Source: a virus. From it: a stretch of 25,647 bases of DNA. The notes beneath the pieces were generated by a model. The model was not told where the DNA came from. It worked only from the letters and a program-made list of their open reading frames with translations, and searched no databases. The stretch covers positions 1 to 25,647 of IMG/VR virus record IMGVR_UViG_3300021961_000571, one strand, 5' to 3'. A program made the translations under genes and the position numbers. Of the stretch, positions 13,169 to 18,787 are shown piece after piece. Every line of letters starts with the position of its first letter. Within the stretch, counting starts at the first letter, position 1.

Positions 13169-13384
13169 TCATCCCATCCCCGACATGTCCGGGAATTGAT
13201 AGGTCTCACGCACTGGCGGGTCGGTGCTGATCTCGAACCAGGGGCACGCCATGGCGTACCAGCTGGGATGGTCCGCGTATTCCCTCTCTATCGAGACAAT
13301 GCGGGCCCGGGCTTCTGCTCGGGTGCTGAAGCTGTCGACGAAATCAACGACCCCCTGGTCGTGGGCGTAGACGTGAAAGGGCAT
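13169..13384 (-). CDS. Hypothetical 71-residue protein
   Basis: MPFHVYAHDQGVVDFVDSFS, then TRAEARARIVSIEREYADHP and a Trp/Tyr-rich end (WYAMACPWFEISTD). The layout (beta strand, helix with RAEARA, aromatic end) resembles small single-domain phage proteins of unknown role. The start is 3 nt after the upstream stop, so it is co-translated with the 13388-13711 gene and has no leader module of its own. Confidence 0.5.
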   Translation of the reverse strand: MPFHVYAHDQGVVDFVDSFSTRAEARARIVSIEREYADHPSWYAMACPWFEISTDPPVRETYQFPDMSGMG

Positions 13385-13387
13385 TGA

Positions 13388-13711
13388 TCAGCCCTCCAGG
13401 TGGTGAGCGCCGACGATCGTCAGATCACCGTTGCTGAGCTCGTGAGCCAGCCACCGGCAGTCGGCGGCTGAAACGCTGAGCCCGTTGCGCTCGTAGCGGT
13501 TGGCTTGCGTCAGCAGGGCGGGCAGGAGGTGAGTCACTGCCTGGTTATCCCAGCCCCTGGCGTCGTCGCTGTAGTCCCAGACGACAAACGAGCGGCCGCT
13601 GAGCAGTGGCCCCAGGTAAGGAGCGCTGATCGGGCGCTTCCAGGCTTTTACGGCGTCGAGGATCAACGCCTGCCAGCTTTCGTGGACTCGTTCAAAGGTT
13701 GATGTGGTCAT
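13388..13711 (-). CDS. Hypothetical 107-residue protein
   Basis: Begins MTTSTFERVHESWQALILDA. The middle VVWDYSDDARGWDNQAVTHL and the end ADCRWLAHELSNGDLTIVGA give no recognised family and no membrane segment. It is the first of a two-gene unit behind a leader module; the motif ends 10 nt before the ATG. Confidence 0.55.
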   Translation of the reverse strand: MTTSTFERVHESWQALILDAVKAWKRPISAPYLGPLLSGRSFVVWDYSDDARGWDNQAVTHLLPALLTQANRYERNGLSVSAADCRWLAHELSNGDLTIVGAHHLEG

Positions 13712-13721
13712 CGGTTTGGGT

Positions 13722-13780
13722 TGGTCGTGGTCGTGCTGCTGTGAGGGCAGCAGAGGACCCCGTAGGGCCCCGTGATGCCG
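13722..13780 (-). promoter_or_regulatory. Leader module (hairpin plus ACGACCACGACCA)
   Basis: The core 10-mer is at 13722-13731. A perfect hairpin CTGCTG-TGAGGG-CAGCAG (13736-13753) lies 4 nt behind it, with the same GAGGG loop sequence as the 13101 leader. Confidence 0.6.
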
Positions 13781-13933
13781 TCAGAGGAGGACCAGGGCAG
13801 CCAGGACAGCAACCACAGCCCAGAGGGCCTGCTGCTGTTGCCTGAGCCGCTTGATCTCCTCGGCTTGTGAATCCGTCAGCTCCAGCGCTGCGGTGATCAC
13901 GTCGGCCTTGGCTGAACGTTCAGTGATCACCAC
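13781..13933 (-). CDS. 50-residue C-tail-anchored membrane protein
   Basis: Starts at tandem GTG codons (13933/13930). An ideal AGGAGG at 13941-13946 lies 7 nt before GTG 13933, and the start overlaps the stop of the preceding small gene. The N-terminal part is soluble and helical (VITERSAKADVITAALELTD, SQAEEIKRLRQQQQ). Residues 37-50 (ALWAVVAVLAALVLL) are one C-terminal TM helix with no tail. The function is unknown. Confidence 0.55.
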   Translation of the reverse strand: MVITERSAKADVITAALELTDSQAEEIKRLRQQQQALWAVVAVLAALVLL

Positions 13934-14070
13934 TGCTGGGCCTCCTGCAGCTGTTGCTGCCGTTGGCTGTAGAGACGGTCCAGGGCCAAGCCCTGGCTTG
14001 TGGCAGAGACGGTGGCCAGCGTTGCCCAGCCAATGGCTAGGCAAAGCAGGCAGAACGCTGAGGCCTTCAT
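13927..14070 (-). CDS. 47-residue protein with signal/TM N-terminus
   Basis: ATG 14070 overlaps the upstream TGA by one base (TGATG), and its own TGA (13927-13929) lies inside the first codons of the next gene. Sequence: MKASAFCLLCLAIGWATLAT, then VSATSQGLALDRLYSQRQQQ and LQEAQQW. An N-terminal hydrophobic segment is followed by a Gln-rich helix. Both it and the next gene are small membrane proteins of opposite topology, a pairing that could act together (toxin, superinfection exclusion or spanin-like), but this is speculation. Confidence 0.5.
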   Translation of the reverse strand: MKASAFCLLCLAIGWATLATVSATSQGLALDRLYSQRQQQLQEAQQW

Positions 14071-14360
14071 CAGTACCCCAGCCAGCAGAGGGCTTGGCCG
14101 GCGTGGTTGACGGGCAACACAGCCAGGCCACTGAACGCGGCTTTGGTGGCCTCGCAGACGTACTCCTCCAGGTCGCCGCCGTGCTGTTGAAACAGCCAGG
14201 CCAGATCCCTGTCGTTGAGCTCACAGCTGCCGTAGTCGGCAAGGGAGACAACAGACGAGGAGAACGTGTGCTGCAGGTCTTGCATGAAGGCCTCCAGCCA
14301 CTCGTTGAACCCCCAGGACAGCGCCTCTGCGGGCACAGCCCAGGGTTGTTGGGTTGTCAT
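14070..14360 (-). CDS. Hypothetical 96-residue protein, first gene of the leftward transcription unit
   Basis: Begins MTTQQPWAVPAEALSWGFNE and has an acidic helical centre (WLEAFMQDLQHTFSSSVVSL, DLAWLFQQHGGDLEEY). No family is recognised. It is the first leftward gene after the divergent control region, so probably expressed first. The stop overlaps the start of the next small gene (TGATG). Confidence 0.5.
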   Translation of the reverse strand: MTTQQPWAVPAEALSWGFNEWLEAFMQDLQHTFSSSVVSLADYGSCELNDRDLAWLFQQHGGDLEEYVCEATKAAFSGLAVLPVNHAGQALCWLGY

Positions 14361-14379
14361 GGTTCAAGCGGCAGGCCGG

Positions 14380-14402
14380 TGGTCGTGGTGCAGCACTGCT
14401 GC
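14380..14402 (-). promoter_or_regulatory. Leader module (hairpin plus ACCACGACCA) of the first leftward gene
   Basis: The 10-mer at 14380-14389 directly abuts a perfect hairpin GCAGC-ACT-GCTGC (14390-14402). Here the motif is 19 nt before the ATG, farther than in the other leaders. Confidence 0.5.
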
Positions 14403-14591
14403 TCCGGCCCGCTGCTACACCCTCGCAGTTGTTCTGCGGCCCCGCAGACATGCAAGGGATAACTGTAACAATTCTTCACGACCTTAGGAGGGCAGGCTGC
14501 TGGCACCCCGCCTGGCACCCCTGCTGGCCATTGGCTGGCCACCGCCTGGACGTTGCGCTGGAATTGAGGGGCGCGTGCGTCCCTGCTCGTT

Positions 14592-14642
14592 TGCCTGCGC
14601 CCGCCAGCGGTGACCCCAGCGGCCCTGCCTGCGCCCGCCAGC
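14592..14642 (+). repeat. 17-bp perfect direct repeat in the control region
   Basis: TGCCTGCGCCCGCCAGC occurs at 14592-14608 and again at 14626-14642, with a 34-bp period (just over three helical turns). This could be a paired operator or a duplication. Confidence 0.6.
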
Positions 14643-14913
14643 AGGGCGCCAGCGTGCAGGCGGTGGACGCTCAGTCCACAGAAGCCCAGGCCCTGCCAGC
14701 CCCCGGCAGGTGGACTTGCAGCAAGACTTGCAGCCGGCCCCACAGCAGGCGAACGCAGGGGGGTATGGGGGGCTGCTGGCGCCTGGCGCTGAGAGAAAGC
14801 CCCCTCATTGCGCGACCCATTTTCGGGTTTTTCCCCCTGTTCCCTTCTGGCGTTTGCCTGCGTTTTTTCCTGGTTCCGCGGGCGTGGTGCAGGGGGCGTC
14901 GGAAGGTCTTCCA

Positions 14914-15028
14914 GCGTCCTTCTTTATATGTCTACTCCTGAGTACGCGGGGGGGTTTTATCGAGGTAACAGATCGAGGAGTGCTGCGGGGGTGTAGCGTC
15001 CTTCTAGTTATGTCTACGCAGGAGTAGG
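14914..15028 (+). repeat. Two copies of a 33-bp element before the first rightward gene
   Basis: Copies at 14914-14946 and 14996-15028 share GCGTCCTTCT, three variable bases, TATGTCTAC, four variable bases, then GAGTA. The first copy contains the palindrome TACTC-CT-GAGTA. Both point rightward and the second ends 6 bp before the candidate start of the winged-helix gene. They are candidates for promoters of the phage RNA polymerase, or for operators of that regulator. Confidence 0.6.
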
Positions 15029-15034
15029 TGGCCC

Positions 15035-15421
15035 TTGGCGGTGCATTTGGCTGATGCCTGTCCGTTGATGCAGGAGGCCTGCCGGCTGGGTCGGGAGTGT
15101 GGATTGGTTTATGCGGTGTTGTGGGAGGCGGCGTGGCATGACCGCAGGGGTGACTGCGGGGGGACGACGCAGATGAGTCATAAGTCGTTGGCTGCCCTGT
15201 GTCACATGAGCAACACGACGGTGTTGAAGGCTGTGGATCTGCTGCTGGATAACGGGCTGATCAGTTGCTTGGGATTGACGGGGAGTTGGGCGGGTGGATC
15301 GCAGAAGCGGATCTACCGGGTAATTCATCCCGACCATGTGGAGGCACAGAGAGCAGCGATTGCAGTGATGGGTGAGGGGTTGTCACCCAGCAAGAGGGCC
15401 AGGGCTTTGCGTGCTGGGTAG
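15035..15421 (+). CDS. Winged helix-turn-helix regulator, first rightward gene
   Basis: 128 residues if begun at TTG 15035 (GGAG 10 nt upstream). GTG 15041 is an alternative with AGGTGG 9 nt before it; upstream in-frame extension is limited by TAG at 15005. The HTH is GTTQMSHKSLAALCHMSNTT followed by VLKAVDLLLDNGLISCLG and a wing SQKRIYRVI, of the HTH_36/GntR-like kind found in phage and plasmid regulators or replication proteins. The two 33-bp repeats just upstream could be its operators, suggesting autoregulation. It could switch between leftward lysogeny genes and the rightward program. Confidence 0.65.
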   Translation: MAVHLADACPLMQEACRLGRECGLVYAVLWEAAWHDRRGDCGGTTQMSHKSLAALCHMSNTTVLKAVDLLLDNGLISCLGLTGSWAGGSQKRIYRVIHPDHVEAQRAAIAVMGEGLSPSKRARALRAG

Positions 15422-15550
15422 AGTCCTGTGGTCTTGGCTTGTAGTTGGTCGCTTGGTCGTGGTCGGCTGAGTCAAGGCGGGGAGACTGCTGTGGGTCCGT
15501 TGGCCTGCGGGTCTCCTTGTCGGCAGACTGATGGCGTTGCCTGAGTAGCT
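15422..15550. other. Intergenic gap with hairpin and leader motif
   Basis: Contains the seventh ACCACGACCA copy (15454-15463, leftward), with no leftward gene next to it. An inverted repeat GGAGAC (15481-15486)/GTCTCC (15511-15516) with a 24-nt loop is also present and could be a weak transcription-stop or processing structure. No gene is seen. Confidence 0.4.
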
Positions 15551-15712
15551 ATGCCGTATTTGACGAACAACCAACGTCTGGACTTAGGGCTGGTGGGTGC
15601 CAGCTGCGTGAAGGAAGAGACGCTGGAGAAGGTGAAGCCTGAGGGCTACTACGTCCAGGGTGCAAAGGAAGCACCGGCTAAGCCTGCTGCTAAGAGCGCT
15701 GCCAAGAAGTGA
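15551..15712 (+). CDS. 53-residue protein with Lys/Ala-rich tail, upstream of large terminase
   Basis: ATG 15551. The body MPYLTNNQRLDLGLVGASCV, KEETLEKVKPEGYYVQG is followed by a repetitive tail KEAPAKPAAKSAAKK resembling histone-like or linker tails. Its TGA overlaps the GTG start of the terminase (GTGA), a coupling junction. No family is recognised. Given its position it could have a packaging role, but it does not look like a small terminase, which is encoded elsewhere. Confidence 0.5.
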   Translation: MPYLTNNQRLDLGLVGASCVKEETLEKVKPEGYYVQGAKEAPAKPAAKSAAKK

Positions 15713-17475
15713 AGGAACTGTGGGAACCTCTACCGCCTGTCCTGCGGGATAGCTTCCCCAACTTCACTTGTTACCTGTTGCGGGAACTGGGGCTAGCGGA
15801 TAGTCCCACCCGTCAGCAGATCAGTGTCTGCGACTGGATGCAGAACGGCCCAGAGCGGTCGTTGACGGTGGCGTTCCGTGGTCTGGGGAAGTCAATCCTT
15901 GCGTCGTTCTATGCCTTGTGGCGACTGCGGGTTGACCCCAACGAAAAGATCCTGATCGTGTCGGCTACAGCAGTGAAGGCGACGGACTTCTCGTCGTTCA
16001 TGCTGCGCTGCATTGGTGAGGTCGACATTCTTCAGTGTCTGACCCCTGGTCCCAACAACCGCTTCTCAAACGTGGCCTTTGACGTGGGGCCAACGATGGT
16101 GGAGCAGTCCCCATCTGTTCGTTCGATGGGGATCATGGGCCAGACCACTGGCCAGCGTTGTACCTGCGCAATCCTTGATGACGTGGAGACGTTGGCGAAC
16201 GTCATCACGCAGCTCAAGCAAGAGCGGGTGGCCCATGCGGTTGAAGAGATCCAGTCGATCATCAAGCCGGAGGAGGGGCAGGCCCTACCCCGCAAGATCC
16301 TCTACCTGGGAACACCCCACACCGAGACCTCGATCTACCTGCGCCTGGTCCGTGAGCGCAGTTATGCCGCTCGGTATTGGCCTGCTCTGTATCCCAAGGA
16401 GCTGGAGTCTTATGAGGGCAACCTTTGCCCGGTCATTGAGGAGGAGGTCTTGGCTGACCCCTCCCTAGTGGGGGAGCCGACAGATCCCGAGCGTTTCTCG
16501 CACGACGACCTGCTGCAACGCAAAGCCGCCATGACCAAGGCGAGCTTTGAGCTGCAGTTCATGCTCAACACTCGTCTTGCCACGTTGGATCGTTTCCCGA
16601 TCCGCCTGGGGGACTTGATCGTGATGGACATCGACGGCACGGCACTGCCCGAGACCGTCGTCTGGTCGAATCAGCCCGATGTACGCCTGCAGGAGCTGGT
16701 CTGCGTTGGCATGGGCGCTGATCGCTTCTACCACCGCCCCATCTTCCAGAACGGCTGGATCAGCAGGGATGAGGCCTGGCGGTGCGTCTTGGCGATTGAC
16801 CCCGCAGGCCGCGGCGCTGATGAATTGGCCTGGGCAGTGGTCGCTGAACTCAACGGCAACCTGTTCCTGCTGGAGTCCGGCGGCAGCACCCTGGGTTATG
16901 CCGATGAGGTGCTGCAGTTTCTGGCGAAGACCGCCAAGAAGTGGGACGTGAACTACGTCGTCGCTGAATCAAACATGGGTGATGGCATGTTCTCCGCACT
17001 GCTCAAACCACACCTGATGCGTGACCACCCGGTCACCATTGAGGAGGTCCGCCACAACCAACGGAAAGAGCAGCGGCTTTGTGACACCCTTGGCCCACTG
17101 ATCCAGCAGCACCGGCTGGTAGTCACCACCCGCGTGATTAAGCAGGACTACCGGCTGCTCGATGAGGACCCCGAAAGCGGCCACAGCCGTTCCCTGTTTG
17201 TGCAGGCGTCGCGTCTCACCGCAGAAAAAGGGTGCCTGTCCCACGACGACCGACTTGATGCGCTCGCTATTGCCTGCGGGTACTTCGTGGAATCCGCTGC
17301 ACAAGACCAGGAACGTGCTCGTCAGTCCCGTGCGGATCAACTGCAACAGGAGGCCTACGAGGCTTGGTTGGATGAGACCGGCGCCGCAGTCGATGCGCTT
17401 GCCTTGGGGTGGCGTCCGAAGGCCGGAACCCGGTCCCACGGGGGTATTAGCCAACTTCGAGTCGGCGGGAAATAG
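15709..17475 (+). CDS. Terminase large subunit (T7 gp19-like)
   Basis: 588 residues (T7 gp19 is 586). The ATPase domain has Walker A in AFRGLGKSILASF (Lys61) and Walker B in CAILDDVETL (Asp157-Asp158, Glu160), then the coupling segment KILYLGTPHTETSIY. The C-terminal RNase H-like nuclease has Asp364 (VLAIDPAGRGADE), Glu420 (VVAESNMGDGMF) and Asp513/514/517 (HDDRLDALAIACGYF). It pumps DNA into the prohead through the portal and cuts concatemers. GTG 15709 overlaps the previous stop. Its last 29 nt overlap the end of the opposite-strand small-terminase gene. Confidence 0.93.
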   Translation: MKELWEPLPPVLRDSFPNFTCYLLRELGLADSPTRQQISVCDWMQNGPERSLTVAFRGLGKSILASFYALWRLRVDPNEKILIVSATAVKATDFSSFMLRCIGEVDILQCLTPGPNNRFSNVAFDVGPTMVEQSPSVRSMGIMGQTTGQRCTCAILDDVETLANVITQLKQERVAHAVEEIQSIIKPEEGQALPRKILYLGTPHTETSIYLRLVRERSYAARYWPALYPKELESYEGNLCPVIEEEVLADPSLVGEPTDPERFSHDDLLQRKAAMTKASFELQFMLNTRLATLDRFPIRLGDLIVMDIDGTALPETVVWSNQPDVRLQELVCVGMGADRFYHRPIFQNGWISRDEAWRCVLAIDPAGRGADELAWAVVAELNGNLFLLESGGSTLGYADEVLQFLAKTAKKWDVNYVVAESNMGDGMFSALLKPHLMRDHPVTIEEVRHNQRKEQRLCDTLGPLIQQHRLVVTTRVIKQDYRLLDEDPESGHSRSLFVQASRLTAEKGCLSHDDRLDALAIACGYFVESAAQDQERARQSRADQLQQEAYEAWLDETGAAVDALALGWRPKAGTRSHGGISQLRVGGK

Positions 17476-17686
17476 GCACAACCTTTTCTTCCATTCCTGA
17501 GAAGTCCAACTTCCCGGCCAACTTCTTAAGCGTGCTGCCCTCTTGAGCTACAGCAGTCACGTTGTTCTGCTTGAGCAGCTGCATCGCCTCGGCGCGGGCC
17601 TTGCGGTCACCGTTTTTCAGGTCTTCCAGCACCTGGGCGACCACTTCTGCGTGGATTTCGGCCAGCTGCTCCTGTAAATCCGACAC
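17447..17686 (-). CDS. Terminase small subunit-like protein, antisense to its neighbours
   Basis: 79 residues from GTG 17686, chosen because GAGGG lies 7 nt upstream and the N-terminus becomes MSDLQEQLAEIHAEVVAQVL, as expected; GTG 17713 would add 9 residues without a ribosome site. The pattern (SDLxxxLxxxHxxVxxxVLEDLKNGDRKARAEAM, QLLKQNNVTAV, then a Gly/Ser linker and EEKVVPISRR) is that of T7 gp18-type small terminases, which have a DL...L.ARQFLK.N.I core. It fills the gap between two rightward genes on the opposite strand and converges on the large terminase, an unusual arrangement. Recognised by pattern only. Confidence 0.6.
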   Translation of the reverse strand: MSDLQEQLAEIHAEVVAQVLEDLKNGDRKARAEAMQLLKQNNVTAVAQEGSTLKKLAGKLDFSGMEEKVVPISRRLEVG

Positions 17687-17784
17687 TTTTACGCCCTCGT
17701 AGCCCTGTTTCACCCACTATGGCGGCTAAAGCTGGGCCGTAACAGCGTTAATGGGTACGCTTACAACGTCTACGACGCCGCAGA

Positions 17785-17976
17785 GTGGGCCTGCTACCCC
17801 CTATCGACGACAGACTGGTCGCCGAACTGGCGCAGCAGTTCCCTGACCGGGCTCCATCGCTTGATTTGAGCGAAAAAGAGGTCTGGTTTCGCGCTGGTCA
17901 GGTGTCTGTCGTGCGCTGGTTAGAGCGGTTAGCGGCAGATCAGCGGCAAACCCTGTTTTCAGAGGAGGTGTCCTGA
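17785..17976 (+). CDS. Conserved-looking 63-residue phage protein
   Basis: GTG 17785, no clear Shine-Dalgarno. VAELAQQFPDRAPSLDLSEK, EVWFRAGQVSVVRWLERL has the (F/L)P-R-P...S-.E.WF.AGQ.SVV..L pattern I associate with short proteins of T7-like marine phages near the portal, function unknown. Its TGA overlaps the ATG of the first MC-type protein, and its last codons supply that gene's AGGAGG. Confidence 0.6.
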   Translation: MGLLPPIDDRLVAELAQQFPDRAPSLDLSEKEVWFRAGQVSVVRWLERLAADQRQTLFSEEVS

Positions 17977-18371
17977 TGTGTTCCGGCGGAGGCGGCAGCC
18001 CGGCGACGATCACCATGCCGGATTACGGCGCCTACAACAATCAATTTCAGCTTCAGAAGTCTGCAATCGAGCAGACGATGAACAACGGCACGCAGTTGAT
18101 GCAGCAACAGCTGACTGCATCGCTGCGGGACAAGGAAACCGCCTACGGGCGTCTGACCGAGCAGGCAAAACTCAGCGCAGAGAACACCAACGCGCAGGCC
18201 ATGAGGCTTGCCATGTTGATCGGCGCACCGCCGCCGGAGAAAACCGCTGACGCCCCGCTTGTAGGGGCCTCTGCTCGCGGCCTTAAGTCCGCAAAGGGCA
18301 AGGGTGCGCTGCGAATTGAGCGCGGTACGGCAACAAGCAACAGCCAGGGCGCTGGCCTCAACATCACCTAA
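17976..18371 (+). CDS. T7 gp7.3-like tail/virion assembly protein, copy 1
   Basis: 131 residues, start fixed by AGGAGG 7 nt upstream. The N-terminus MCSGGGGSPATITMPDYGAY is followed by a Gln-rich coiled region (NQFQLQKSAIEQTMNNGTQL) and a low-complexity linker. The C-terminus is KGKGALRIERGTATSNSQGA followed by GLNIT. T7 gp7.3 ends KKSLSVARSSGGGINI, the same layout of basic linker, L(R/S)(I/V)-R, then GG/AG-(I/L)NI, and also lies just before the portal gene. By analogy this is a minor virion protein needed for tail assembly or adsorption. First of three tandem paralogue-like genes. Confidence 0.65.
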   Translation: MCSGGGGSPATITMPDYGAYNNQFQLQKSAIEQTMNNGTQLMQQQLTASLRDKETAYGRLTEQAKLSAENTNAQAMRLAMLIGAPPPEKTADAPLVGASARGLKSAKGKGALRIERGTATSNSQGAGLNIT

Positions 18372-18382
18372 GGAGAAAACCC

Positions 18383-18784
18383 ATGTGTCTAGGAGGTTCC
18401 CAGCCTCAGGCCCCGCAAATCGTCTACCAGGGCCCCAGCGACGCTGACATCGCCGCCAATCAGGCGGCATTGGATCAGTACAAGGCGCAAATCGGTGAGC
18501 AGCAGAAGGCTTTCCAGACGACTCTGCAAGCCCAAATCGACAAAGCCAATCAAGAGACCACTGATCTGCAAACTCGGTTTGACAATGAAGCCGCCGCGGC
18601 TGCCGCTTCCGCTGCTGCTCAGCAAACCGGCGCTTACGCGGTGACGGCCACTCAATCCGAAGCCCCAGTAACGGCGCAGACCACGGCCGCTACGACCAAA
18701 AAGAAGAACCCCCAGACCAATTTGAAGATCAGTCGGGCAGCTATGCCCACGTCTGAAGGCGCCGGCCTCAACATCGGAGTTTGA
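18383..18784 (+). CDS. T7 gp7.3-like tail/virion assembly protein, copy 2
   Basis: 133 residues with AAGGAG upstream. It has the same frame of motifs as copy 1: start MCLGGSQPQAPQIVYQGPSD, coiled centre (ANQAALDQYKAQIGEQQKAF, TTLQAQIDKANQETTDLQTR), Ala/Thr-rich linker with KKKNPQ, and end LKISRAAMPTSEGAGLNIGV. The centre is not alignable with copy 1 by eye, but both ends are. Probably a structural protein with a disordered linker. Confidence 0.65.
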   Translation: MCLGGSQPQAPQIVYQGPSDADIAANQAALDQYKAQIGEQQKAFQTTLQAQIDKANQETTDLQTRFDNEAAAAAASAAAQQTGAYAVTATQSEAPVTAQTTAATTKKKNPQTNLKISRAAMPTSEGAGLNIGV

Positions 18785-18787
18785 GCC

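Larger units (their letters stand above)
14361..15034. promoter_or_regulatory. Non-coding divergent control region
   Basis: This 674-bp gap separates the leftward and rightward programs. Seen in order: the leader module at 14380; an AT-rich patch 14456-14478 with possible extended -10 boxes on each strand (TGTTACAGT leftward, TGTAACAAT rightward), neither with a convincing -35; TGGCACCCC twice near 14500; a 17-bp direct repeat; two GACTTGCAG copies 12 bp apart (14713, 14725); the inverted repeat GGAAG-GT-CTTCC (14901-14912); and two copies of a 33-bp element before the first rightward gene. Open frames through it are low-complexity GC-rich readings and were not accepted. Confidence 0.6.

Noticed and set aside
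13098-13172. N-terminal extension of the 153-residue protein to 13172
   Set aside because: It would translate the repeated leader element into an Arg/Pro/Ser stretch, while the internal ATG at 13097 sits exactly where other leader motifs place their starts.
14354-14941. Open frames in both directions through the control region
   Set aside because: Translations are low-complexity, rich in Ala/Gly/Pro/Arg/Trp/Cys, start inside the leader of the leftward gene, and have no ribosome sites or overlaps fitting the operon style.
17719-17870. Possible frameshifted gene MAAKAGP, stop, then NSVNGYAYNVYDAAEWACYP in the +1 frame
   Set aside because: The +1 continuation is curious but short, it overlaps the better supported 17785-17976 gene in another frame, and no slippery site or family match is recognised.
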